From NCBI GenBank assembly GCA_001179505.1, contig CDMY01000400.1, positions 1 to 23,604 of the forward strand: DNA of 23,604 bases, read 5' to 3'. This DNA is from Vitrella brassicaformis. Its lineage: Eukaryota; Sar; Vitrellaceae. Below the pieces are notes generated by a model. The model did no database searches, was not told the DNA's origin, and was given only the letters and a program-made list of their open reading frames with translations. Within the stretch, counting starts at the first letter, position 1, and the number at the start of each line of letters is the position of its first letter. Shown in pieces: positions 6,199 through 16,522 of this stretch. Position numbers and translations under genes: made by a program.

Positions 6199-9100
6199 AT
6201 GGCGGCTTTCAAGGCCTCTCTTGCCCTCATCTTGACTGCATTCAACACTGCTCAAGGCCAGAATCACCACGACAAGCATGCCTTCCACTCGCCAGAGCTC
6301 TACGACTACATCGTGGTCGGAGGAGGGGCTGCCGGAATGCCTAGACACGCAGCGGATGAGCACACTGTATGTCTGCGTGTGTGTATGTATGGTATGCATG
6401 CAGCTTTCACACTCGCTGAGGACGGCGATACTGATGTGCTCGTGCTCGAACGGGGCGGAAGAAGAGAAGAAAATTGGGAGGCAACAATAATCGGGGGCTG
6501 GGGTAAGGAGGCTTCTGTTGGATGTCCTGTAGCTCACCTTGGTGATCGACAGGGATTGGCCTTCTGTACCACGATATCACTGAAGAAGTGTAGGTCGAAA
6601 GGGAGGATCAAGGCAGGAGGAGGGTCAATCTTCGCTTGTTTTCTTCAGCATCACAATGGAAGGCGTCGTGTCTCACCTTGGCAGAGTCATGAGCGGCGGC
6701 ACTGCTCTGGTGACCAGAAAAGAACAAAACCATGGCTGCACCATCTCCAAATATGTGGTCATCAGTCAGCAGGCATCTATATCGAAGAGGAACCAAAATA
6801 TTTTGACGCCCTAAGAAGCGAAGGGGCGGACTTTGATCAAAGACTGGTTGATGACGTAAGCGAGACACACTGAAGTGAGACGTCTGCATTCCTTTCGACA
6901 GAAGTGCATTGCACTTGTGCTGCGTATGCTCCTTTAGGCGTATGAATGGGTGAGAGAACAAGTGGCGACGCCAATGGACTTCGCTGAGCCGTTCGTAATC
7001 AACTAAGGCAGCCATATCAATTCCACATGTACACTTGTGTCTCAGGTATGGCAGCGCATGGGCAAAATCCAACGAAGAGGTGGGCTATTCCCCTCTGGTT
7101 GGCACGAGGTGAATAGCCCACCTCTCATTGTTCCTGAATGATGACGGCGTCATGGCGCCAACAAGAGAGCGGCTGGCATCTGATGTCTTGGCTCAGGGGA
7201 TGCTTTCCAAACGCAAGGACGTCCCGCGTGGCTTGGAGATCAAGACGCGCGCCACAGTCATCCGAGTGGAGTTCGACACCAATCGCAAGGGCAAGCCGCG
7301 CGCCACGTGCGTGCAATTCGTCAAGTCTCCCAAAGAAGCGAAGAGCATCGACTCGAGAGTCAGCAACCTCTTGCTCGTGCTCGAGGACAAGAACGACGAA
7401 ACAGAGGAGAAAGCAGAACACGGGCAAGAGGTGATGCGAGCGTGCATCCGTCCTGGCGGTGAGAATTTTTTGAGTGCCGGTGCCGTTAATACGCCGGTCG
7501 TGCTGATGAAGTCGGGCGTTGGGCCGAGGGATGCCGTTGAGAACGCGACGAAAGCCATCCCTCGGGCGCTGAGGGGGGAGAACGACGGGATGGTGCTTGA
7601 GATACCTGGGCTGGGTAAGAACCTTCATGACAGAAACTGGGTAGCAACACACAACGAGGGAACAATCGGTCTCTGTCCTTGTTATACGATTTAGACGCCT
7701 CTGGCGACCTTCTTTGACGCACCGCTACCAGAATCCGATGGCCTCAAAGTCACAATGGCGCAGGTTGCAGGCGCGAAGCGTGTGGGCGAAGGCTGCTCGG
7801 GCAGCTCTGGGAAAAGGCTCGATTACAAGTGAGTATATCAAGGCTGCTGAAAGCGGGAACATATCAATGCGCAATGCCTGTGAATGAATGCAGCATCTTC
7901 GATTCGAGCCCTGATTGCGGATGGGTGACCAGTCAGGAGTTTACCGGCGGGAGAAGTGTGGAAGGGTTGCTCAGCTCAACGCGACTCATCCTGCCCCCAA
8001 AAATGAGATCGTCGCCGTACGAAAATGACGACAATCACGATAGATTCTAGAATAGACACCCGCACTGTCTTTGTATGTTTCTGCTCCTTGGTGTAGTGAA
8101 GCCGACTTTCTCATGCGACTCCTACACGAGTGCTCGAGTAGACCTTATGAAGCCCTGTATGTCTGCCGCTGATTCCCTCCATCACCTGCGTCAAGTACAC
8201 ATATGCTCACGCCAATGCCTTTTTTCAATCGTGTCTCCATTAGGAAGCTGATCGCAATGATTGCTTTCCCTTCTCTGCCCAAGGGCCGAGGCTATGTCAC
8301 AATCAACGAAAAGGGTCAGGACAATTCGCCTGTGTTGCGTCTCGAAAGCTTACTTGCCTATCTGCAGGTGAGCCGATAGTGTCGGGCGGTTATTACAATG
8401 ACCCCGGCGGAGAGGACCTGCATGTTGCTGTGGAGGGTTTAAAGAAGATGATCCGGGTGAATACTAAAGAGAGAAACATACAGAAAGCGATGTCATGCTG
8501 ATCAGGCACACTCATCCACCTCTTGTTTAGTCAATTTGTCGATAGATGGTTGGAACCGGCAACTTCGACGGCATTCTAGAGAAAAACGGACCGCTAGCTT
8601 GTCCATTCCTAATATTTAATTCCTTCCTCAGCCTGCTCCTCATTGGCGCGCGAAACGTTCCTGGGGCCAATTCGGATGAACTCCTGGTATGCATTGCGTA
8701 TCAGACGAGCGGATGCAAGCAAGGAGTCTCATATACGACATCTGTCCGTTTTCACTTAAAAGGACTTGGCAGCCGTAATAAGATCAGTTCAGCCTGATTA
8801 CCCCGCCCATGCGCCGTCCATGTGGGAGTTTCTGGGCGACGCCTCAGCGGACAAGCGGCGTGCCTTGGAAGAGGCGCCTCTGCAGGATCTGGTAAAGCAG
8901 CAGCTGGATTTGGTGCGGCAGCTACGATCGGACGGACTCGATGAGTGGCGAGGTGTGCAGTTGGAGCTGGGCAGGTTCCTCACTGGGGGCTTGAAATCCA
9001 TCGCGGACCTGCTCTCGGCACCGGTGGGGAGGCAGCTGATATAAGATAATAGCGAATTGTTCATTGACCCGTGATGAACGATGATGTATGCAGGGTGATG

Positions 9101-9697
9101 ACTAAGTAGAGGGCGACGTTGGCTGTGGGGTCTGGCAACCGTGCACTGAGGAATATCTGGAGGAGGTACAGTTGCGGAGGGCTTTTCGATACGCCATGTT
9201 CCCACCGCTTCCGATCGGTACGCGATCAAGCGAGACACAACATAACGCAGATCTCTCTTGTTCGTTCTGCACGTGTGTGTTTCAACTTGTGTATGCGTGC
9301 TAGACATGAGTCGCAGTCTCGAGACATATGTCAAGGCACATAGCAGCAGTATCTGGCATTTCACGGGGTGAGTAAGACATCTACCTGCCTGTCTGCATGT
9401 GTGTATGCCCCTTCTCTCTCTGTTATCCACCGTGCCTGTCAGTTCGGCACCTATGGGCACTGTTGTTGACAACGATTTCCGAGTCCGTGGCATTGACAAC
9501 CTCGCAATATGCGACGCATCCGTCCTGCCGCAGGTCTCCACTCTTGAGACGGATAGGATGATGGTTGGATGAGAACTTACCGTTATATTTTGCAGGTCAC
9601 CCGCGGTAATCCCCAGGCATCAATCATGATGCTGGGGCGATATACTGGGATGCTGCGGAAGCAAGAGCGTAAAAGGAAACAACACTTTGGCCTTTGA
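6199..9697 (+). CDS. GMC oxidoreductase, HOTHEAD-like, about 19 exons
   Basis: A secreted FAD-dependent GMC (glucose-methanol-choline) oxidoreductase, expected to oxidise an alcohol substrate; the substrate is unknown. Residues 1-20 form a signal peptide; YDYIVVGGGAAGM is the FAD-binding Rossmann motif. Later landmarks are DVLVLERGG, GRVMSGGTAL, EPKYFDALRSEG, LSAGAVNTPVVLMKSGVGP, PGLGKNLHDR, KGRGYVTINEKG, SSSIWHFTG (catalytic His), APMGTVVDNDFRVRGIDNL and TRGNPQASIMMLGRYTG (second active-site position, Asn). Phase-consistent exons: 6404-6502, 6553-6565, 6649-6709, 6766-6855, 6938-6990, 7046-7108, 7166-7668, 7732-7828, 7894-8016, 8097-8156, 8244-8314, 8368-8456, 8546-8686, 8763-about 8951 or 9020, about 9110-9217, 9304-9367, 9443-9533 and 9596-9697. 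The first exon (6199-about 6340) lacks a clear GT donor in the required phase, and the junction after 8763 is unresolved. Many acceptors are TAG, unlike the neighbours. Confidence 0.85.
7076..7125. repeat. 15-bp perfect inverted repeat spanning a 5' splice site
   Basis: AGAGGTGGGCTATTC (7076-7090) is the exact reverse complement of 7111-7125, with a 20-base loop. The left arm is in the GMC exon ending at 7108; the right arm is in the following intron, whose GT is at 7109-7110, just at the loop/stem junction. Confidence 0.85.
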
Positions 9698-11458
9698 GAG
9701 AGGGAGATACATGATGGCGGTTTTTGTTCTAGTACTGCAGTCATGACCTGCTATATTATGCTAGAGAGCTGTTCATTCATCGTTTTGAGCTGATTAAGCT
9801 AGGAGCTTGGATTTTGTGTGTGTGCATTGCTTTGAGGGAATCGCCTTCGTCTTATTGTGAATTGAACAGAAGGGTCTTGCCATTCGTAATCAAGGCCAGT
9901 CAGAGACATGATGGCTTTGGTGGATTGACAATGAAGTGGCTTCTGTCTCGCGGCATTTTGCATGTATCACACAAACTGATTCTTTTCAATTTGAATTCCC
10001 GTGCCGGCGGCGGAACAGATGTGCTGAGTGGCTCTTCTCGAAATAACGCGCTCTTCCTGATCCTGCATGCAGCCAGCCAGCGGTGCAGATGATTCATAAG
10101 CTGACTATCCTTGACTGAGAGCATGGTAGATGGCTGAGGGGGGATCGGTCGGACCAATCCAGAATGCCGCCCGCCCAGCTGCCTCACATGCCTCAGGTCA
10201 ACATCATGGCAGACGCCGATTTCACACTCGATGTTGATCTGTCGCGCATGCTTTGGTGCCAGGGATGGGACAGGACAGACGACAAACCGTACAAGGCATA
10301 TTTGTGCATGTGTGTACATGTCTGATTGTGTTCATCTGTTTGTCCACGGAAACACTCGTGTCTCTGATTGTGTTTGCATCTTGATACGTCAAGTCGAGAG
10401 GAAGTCAAGTGACATACAGATATGAACCGAAATCAAGACGACCGAGACGAGACGTTTGTTACATGCCATTCAGCAAGACTCGCATGTTGGCCAAGAGCCA
10501 CATTCGGATCCTTCGTCCATCACACACACAGATATACATACACGCGACAGAACAGCAAGGGCAGGCAGTCGGACAGGTCACAGCAGGCAAGGGCAGCACC
10601 GCTTCGAGTCCCTCCCTCCCTGCCGTGTCTCTGACTGTCCCGCTCTGTCCTTCCCTGCCAACCATAATTAGGATGAGATACATGTACGCACTTACGCACA
10701 CGAGCACATTACACGTACCACCACTATTGATTGATTCACGCAGGTCAGCCACCGCACAAACAGGTCATGGCTCGAAGGACGGGTAACCCCCCACTCACTC
10801 ATGCGAATGAACAGTGGACAGGCAGGAGCGACGGTACTCAAAAGAACACACACACACACACAAACACAAACACACACAAACATGGATCTACTTCAACAAA
10901 CGACAAACAGACCAACCATATCAACATGGCCACCCGAGCAAGCAGTGAAGGCTATCCGAAGTAACAAGCACATTGCAGCAGATGAGATCAGTGAGCCACG
11001 AGACGCACGTATGGTCGATCAATCAATCAGTCAGCGACTTCCGTCACGGCTCGGAAGTGGCGGTGTCTGGCATTGTGCTGTTGAATCCTCGACCACCGGC
11101 CAAAACTGCAGACACGCCACATACAACCGCATGGAGCCATCGCACTTTTGCGTCCCTTTGTGTTGTGTCCCATACCTCCATGCCGGGCCCATGTGCCCCC
11201 AATCGAGGGCGTCTTCTTTGCACAATGTTGACGACGCAGTCGGTGTGCCCCATAGTGTCCCTCATGGCGAAATTTCATGGCGAATCTCGCCATAATTCGC
11301 AAACTGCCACCATTCGTAACACCTCCCCCTCAACTGCCACACACACCCAACGGCGCACACATGCATGAGTCAATCCCAACCTCCTTCCCTCCCTCTGCAC
11401 ACTTACATTTGAACGGCTTCCTCGGGTGGATAGAGGCCCTTGCGTCACCATCACGCTG

Positions 11459-11750
11459 CTAGCAGGTTGAACTTGTAGGCAGATCCTCGGGACCGCCAGA
11501 ATCGTCCTCAAGTCGCCAGATTCGTGACGACTGAAACACGTACACGGACACCAACAGGCAAGTCAAGAAGTGGCAGGTGTGTGGCTGCGGGACGGCAAGG
11601 CTGCCATGCAAGGCTCACCCCAGTGCGGTCTCCTGTAAGATCACCGCTGCTACATTCTGAGTATACCACCGTAATCCAGTGTGTGTTGTCACATACTCTG
11701 AAGTCAGCGCCAGTCTCTTGGAAGTCACCGAGGTGCCAGGACGACAAGTC
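11459..11750 (-). CDS. Weak candidate: C-terminal exons of an unknown - strand gene
   Basis: Two - strand exons can be joined in phase 0: 11619-11750 after a CAG acceptor with a pyrimidine tract, then 11459-11530, ending in TAG. They would encode 67 residues including DLSSWHLGDFQETGADF, DNTHWITVVYSECSS and RIWRLEDDSGGPEDLPTSS. Splice signals (GTGAGC, TTTCAG) and phases agree, and the peptide composition is protein-like. There is no start codon or upstream exon that I can support; the 5' part would run into the SulP promoter region. No family is recognised. It may be a gene remnant or chance. Confidence 0.2.
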
Positions 11751-11825
11751 CTGCGTGGTGGCGGGAAAAGAGGAGGGTCAAGAGAACAAGCGAAAACTTA
11801 ACGAACGGGAGGGACGCAGCAACCT

Positions 11826-11882
11826 AAACCCTACAGGGTTTGAAACCTCTAGGATCGCATCATAGCTCGCTTTTGCGAGGTT
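11826..11882. promoter_or_regulatory. Cluster of nested short hairpins upstream of the SulP gene
   Basis: AAACCCT-AC-AGGGTTT forms a 7-bp hairpin. AAACCTC pairs with GAGGTTT further right, enclosing CTCGC-TTTT-GCGAG. The group sits in the 5' flank of the transporter gene. A role as an RNA or DNA structural element is speculation. Confidence 0.45.
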
Positions 11883-12017
11883 TGCGGCCGCTTCCTTTCC
11901 ACCCTCTGCTCTCCCCAGCGGTCAGAGATCCACAGCTAGGTGGACAACAACCTTCATCAGAATCCCCCAGTGGACGAGCACAGCGTGTGGCGACCTCCCC
12001 CATCTCTCTCAAGCGTG

Positions 12018-15000
12018 ATGGCGTCGAATTACGAAAACGCCACAACGTTCTCGTCTGACGTGAGTGCGGGCGTAGCTTGCTCGATGGTGTCCACCCTCCC
12101 CAGCGGGAGCCAGCCGATGATCCTCACTAGTGGACAGGCGGGGGATAGGCACGACAACAAGAAGCTGGATGACAAGGGCGTGAATGCCAACTCCGAGAAG
12201 CAGACCATTACGCTGCGGACGGAGGGCTTCCTCCAGACACTCGAGGAGAAGCCGACCCCCACCAAGCCGCACCAATTTGTCGCAGACTGCGCGAAGGAAT
12301 CGGTGAGGAGCAGGGGACGTGCGGGGCGGACGGGGGGTGGCCCGTCGGTGATGTGTGTGTGTGTGTGCTCTCAGATCAAGGAGGCGACTGTGAAGCGGTT
12401 CCTTCCTATAGTAGGGTTTGTGACCAAATATAAGACGAGCTTCCTCAGCGATGACATCACGGCAGGTGGGATTCACAGATCAGGCGAACACACAGGATCA
12501 CAACAGAAAGGAAGACATTGCTTTCGTGTGTGCCTGGTTGATGAATGTGACACAGGTATTGCTGAGGGCATCATGGCCATCCCTATGGGCATGTCGTACT
12601 CGCTGCTGGCCAACTTGCCGCCGGTGTACGGCCTCTACAACCAGCTGTTTCTCCCCCTCATCTACATGCTCTTCGGCACATTCCACCACGCGTCCATCGG
12701 GACCTCAGCCATCGAAGCCATCTTATGCGCTGAGGCCGTCGCAAATGTCATTGGGTGAGTCGATTGACGCCACACAACCGACCCATCAGCACAGAAACAG
12801 AACCAACACCTCTGTTTGTGTGTTCGTGTCATCCATCATCAGTTGGGACGCCCCGCTTACGGAGCGGGTGCCTGTGACGATCAGTTTGGCGGTGTGTGTG
12901 GGTGCGACTCACATGGTGCTGCGGCTGATGCGTGTGGGTGTGGTGGTGGACTTTATCGCTGACCCCGTCCTGGCGGGATTTTCCACCGGTAAGGGGGTCA
13001 GTCACGACGATCGATTAGCATGTCACGCGTGTGGGTGTGCGTTTTGCGTGCAGGCGCAGCGTTTCTGATCGCGACGTCTCAGCTGAAGGATCTGTTTGGG
13101 TTTCCGGTGCCGCGGACGGACTTTGAGGCCGAGCAGTGGTGGCACATCCTCACCAACCTCCCGCAGACCAACTGGACCGCATTCACCATGTGTAAGCCAC
13201 CTCCCCCTCAACCTGTCTCCCCGCCCCAAGCACCACAACACGGCACACACCCCATCCATGCACATCGATGGCTCACTGTCACTGTGAGTTGTCCGCTTTG
13301 TGTGTGGTTCAGGTGTGAGTGGGCTGATCATTCTCTTTCTCGTCAAGTGGGTCAACGCCCGCTACTTCAAGAAGTTCCCCTTGCCCGGGCAGCTGATTGT
13401 CATGGTACTCTTCACCTTGCTCACCTGGCTCTTCCAGCTCAACGAGGCCCCGTTCAACCTCAGGATCCTACGCGAGATACCCCAGGGCTTCCCCGTCCCC
13501 GATGTGCCGCACTTCCAGGGCCACTTTGTGCAGCTGTTTCGGCAGGCCATCCCATTGGCTGTCATGGTTTACGTCATACACATTTCCGTCGCCAAGACAG
13601 TCGGCAAGAAACACGGGTACGCGCACGAGAAGCCAGGGCAGCATTGTGTGGAAGAGATCGCAGATTCTTGTGTTGTATGGTGTGTCATTGTTCGTGTCTG
13701 CAGGTACCGCATTGATGCTGAGCAGGAGCTGGTGGCGTACGGCATGACCAATCTAGTAGGGTCCATGTTTCAGTGCTTCCCGGCGGGCAACGCCGTGTCT
13801 CGCGTGGGAGTAGTCTCGTCCGTGGGCGCCAAGACCATCCTGCACACCTTGCCCAACGTCGCTGTGGTGGCTCTCACGCTCTCTCTCATCACGCCGCTGC
13901 TCTTCTACCTGCCCTATGCTGCACTCGCATCCGTCGTCTTCTTTGGCACCTACGGTGAGCAGCGAATTCAGCCAAGACGCGGGTGGCCAGCACAGTCCAT
14001 CAATTTGCGTCTCTCTCCTGTCAGGCATGATCAATTTCCAGGAGGGACGTCGTCTGTGGAAGTTCAAGAACCCCGACTTCTACCTCTGGGCCACGTGCCT
14101 CCTCGTCACCGCCACACTCGGCGCGATGGAGGGCATCATCGTCGCCGTCGTCCTCTCTCTCATCTGGCTCCTCGGCAAGAGCGCCAGGCCAAACGCTACT
14201 GTACTCGGACGCCTTCCTGGCACTTCCAGCTACCATGAGGTGCGCGAGCAAAGACAGCAACGCACGGTGCTTGTTGTTCTCCCATCAAATACAGCGACAC
14301 ACGTTGGTTGTTGTTGTTCTCTCATCAGATTCACCGGTTCCCCACTGCGCGTGAGATCCCCGGTGTAAAGATCTTCCGCTTCGACGCCGACCTCAACTTT
14401 TCTAATGCGGAGTTCTTCGAGAGCAAGGTGCTGAGCGTGATCAAGCCCTCGGGCAGCAAACCGGACCGCGTCGACGAGGAGGAAGGTGGCGACGGGGAGG
14501 TGCCCACGCAAACGGTCATTGTGGACTGCAGCGGCATCAACTCCCTGGACGTCACGTCCATTGGCATGCTTGAGCGACTGGCTCAATGGTTCCAGGAGCA
14601 GAAGCTCGACTTACTCTTCGCTAACTGGAAGGGACCGATGAGAGACTTCCTGGGTACGTTGACGAGCCGAATGCACATGCATTGTCCATGATGTCCTCCA
14701 TGATGATTGTGTGCGTGTCGTTCGTTGCTCAGACCGTGCCGAGTTCTTCAAGGTGGTGCCGGCCGACCACTGCTTCCTCTCACTGCATGACGCCGTCATC
14801 TACTCAGCCGTGCGCCACACCGCCCACAAGCACGCCAAGATCGAGATTGACAGCTCCGCAGAGGCCCATCTACACATCCTCTCGCCCCACCCCTCGCCCC
14901 GCGCCTCGGCCCGCCGCCTCTCGAGCGTCGACTCCAAGAGCGACGCCGCACTCGATGAGCCCGACAGTGAAATGGTTGTCGAGGGCCCGACAGACGCCGA

Positions 15001-15244
15001 GAAGACAAGCGAGGCGTCGAGGCCGGACTCGCCCCATCCGCTCAACGTCGTCGGTCGGCAGATGGATGCCGACCGGCAGTCTTCGGGCGCTGTGGGTGCG
15101 CTGTTGTGGGGTGTGCACATGGACGACGACGAGGAGGCGGGCGTGCTGTGGGACGGCCATATGGAATGGGCACAGAACGTCAGGGAGGTTAACCAGGCGG
15201 GGACCGAGAAGACCTGGGGTATCGTCAGCATGACGCACCCGTGA
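12018..15244 (+). CDS. SulP/SLC26 family anion transporter with STAS domain
   Basis: An anion permease of the plasma or an internal membrane, of the SulP (SLC26) family that moves sulfate, bicarbonate, oxalate or other anions; the substrate cannot be read from sequence. Ten exons: 12018-12302, 12375-12465, 12556-12754, 12843-12988, 13054-13191, 13313-13616, 13704-13954, 14025-14239, 14329-14653 and 14733-15244. They sum to 821 codons plus stop, and every junction phase agrees. Introns are 66-121 nt. The N-terminus (about 1-100) is polar. The family core is obvious: AIPMGMSYSLLANLPPVYGLY, FGTFHHASIGTSA, VDFIADPVLAGFSTGAAF and AYGMTNLVGSMFQCFPAGNA. The STAS domain covers about residues 545-690 (VIVDCSGINSLDVTSIGML). 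A 120-residue acidic, Ser/Pro-rich tail follows. The ATG at 12018 is preferred over an in-frame GTG upstream. A GTGAGA overlaps the stop, so a further exon after the TAG acceptor near 15365 cannot be excluded. Confidence 0.95.
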
Positions 15245-15594
15245 GACAATGAGGCCCATATGGGTGGGTGGTGCGGTGGTTGTGTTGCATGTCGCATGGT
15301 ATCGCATTTATTCTCACTTGTCTCTCTGCACGTGCCGTCCACTGACATGTGTTTTCTCCACCTAGCCCGCTTGTAGGCGCTGGTACTGCTCACCTATCTA
15401 CCACTCGAATGGCACCTCGTTCACGTGTCGTTCGATTAGTGCCGTAGGTCCGTTTGTATGGAGAAGTTGGGGGGCTTTTTCTCTCTGGTCGCCTTTTGTT
15501 TGTCTTCTCGTTCGTTGTGTGATGTGTGCTTGTGTGTGTGCCTGCAATTGTGTGTATAGTGAGCTGGCTTGCCTGCCGTGCTGTATGTGCGTGT

Positions 15595-15675
15595 GATGCG
15601 TCCGTCTGCACTAGATGCTCGACTGGCGTCCGTCTGGTGTGGTGGGTGGGTCCTGTCCTCTGCCTGTCAGTGTAT
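15595..15675 (+). repeat. 3'-flank repeat family 1, copy B
   Basis: Shares GATGCGTC, TCTGCACT, CGACTGGCGT and TGCCTGTCAGTGTA blocks, in order, with 3498-3567 and 18122-18195. Looser matches to copy C continue to about 15810, where both have GGACT followed by CTGAGAGA-type sequence. Confidence 0.65.
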
Positions 15676-16007
15676 TTATTGTCTTATGTGAGTGAGTGAC
15701 CATTGTGCGACTGACTCAATCGTGTGGATAACACCGTGGGGCCGGCCGGTCCATTCGTGGGTTGCGTGTGCGTGCTCGTGTTGCCTGGACTCAGTCTGAG
15801 AGAAGCACAGATGCCACTCCAACAAACAGACCTTCAATCATTCTGTTCAAACTTAGAGACGTGAAGAATGGCGTACATGACATGTCTCGCGCTATCTTCC
15901 CGTCAGCGACGACTGGGCGTGTGCAGCACCCAATGACAGGCACCCAATAGTCAGTCACACGTCTGTCTGTCTGTCTGTCTGTCTGTCTTCGTGGCTGTCA
16001 GGGTACA

Positions 16008-16092
16008 CACATTGTCATTTACTCAACACACATAGACACAGCGAGGCAGACAGGCAGGTAGGCAGCTCCAGGTTGGAAAGAAAAAATAACAA
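16008..16092 (-). repeat. Interspersed repeat family 3, copy 3
   Basis: Closely matches 19378-19450: both contain CTCATTTACTCAA-type sequence, then ACACATAGACACAGCGAGGC and AGGCAG/GGGAGG runs ending in GAAAGAAA. Both resemble 6072-6152 more loosely. Strand is given relative to copy 1. Confidence 0.6.
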
Positions 16093-16331
16093 GTGTCGGG
16101 CCTTCCCACACACAAACGCACATACACAGTCATGCACACAGGGACCTATGCAGTAGGGCAGGATACCGACACACACATTTGACGATCAGGTCTAAGATCC
16201 CTCCTGTCGAGTTGCCGGCTGACCACAGCTCTTCATTCGTTCAGCCATCATCTATTCACAGCAAATTGAGCGGTTCTGTGGGATTCCCGCGGTGCGGCTT
16301 AGGCAAATCCCTCCGTAAAACCCCGCCGCGA

Positions 16332-16360
16332 GGGAGGGAGGGAGGGAGGGAGGGAGGGAG
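16332..16360 (+). repeat. GGGA tandem repeat, potential G-quadruplex
   Basis: About seven GGGA units in a row on the + strand, 160 bases before the ATG of the CPPG-repeat gene. The run of four or more GGG blocks with one-base loops fits the G-quadruplex consensus. Confidence 0.7.
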
Positions 16361-16522
16361 AAATGGTTTGAAATGGTTGTCCCCTCTCCATCTATCCCTC
16401 CCTCCATCCATCTATATCTCTTCTCCCGTCCTCCAAAATCATCCCCTGCTTTGACTCTGAGCGACTCCTGCCTCGACTCTCTTCATCTATCAACAGCCGC
16501 CTACTTGCAATTGCCCGCGTCC

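Larger units (their letters stand above)
9698..12017. other. Long stretch without a recognised gene
   Basis: About 2.3 kb. Several long frames exist on both strands (for example around 9900-10319 on the - strand and 10409-10786 on the + strand), but they lack family motifs, clear starts or splice context. A CA repeat with AAC units lies at about 10848-10880. A weak spliced - strand candidate (11459-11750) is listed separately. Compound hairpins at 11826-11882 lie about 140-190 bases before the SulP start codon. Confidence 0.45.
15245..16522. other. Intergenic with interspersed repeats; no gene recognised
   Basis: The first 500 bases are TG-rich 3' flank and carry repeat family 1 copy B (15595-15675, with looser similarity out to about 15810). 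GTCT units fill 15963-15988. Repeat family 3 copy 3 is at 16008-16092. A possible coding relic (KLSGSVGFP) is at 16262-16290. A GGGA run is at about 16332-16360. The last 150 bases are the pyrimidine-rich leader of the next gene. Confidence 0.5.

Noticed and set aside
7110-7112. In-frame TGA in the GMC gene as stop-codon recoding
   Set aside because: A phase-consistent 57-nt GT-AG intron (7109-7165) removes it, so recoding is not needed.
9900-10319. 139-residue - strand frame
   Set aside because: Opens without an ATG in a good context, has no motif, and sits in a stretch with long chance frames on both strands.
10409-10786. 125-codon + strand frame
   Set aside because: Composition follows CA-rich low-complexity sequence; no motif or splice context.
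10845-10880. CA microsatellite, and similar CA/GT/AGAC runs elsewhere
   Set aside because: Ordinary simple repeats of the kind found throughout the flanks; not listed singly unless linked to another signal.
12009-12476. Long - strand frame opposite the first SulP exons
   Set aside because: It is the antisense shadow of real exons and introns; it has no family motif and does not respect the splice structure.
14800-15393. Long - strand frames opposite the last SulP exon
   Set aside because: Ser/Arg-rich antisense shadow of a GC-rich exon; no independent evidence.
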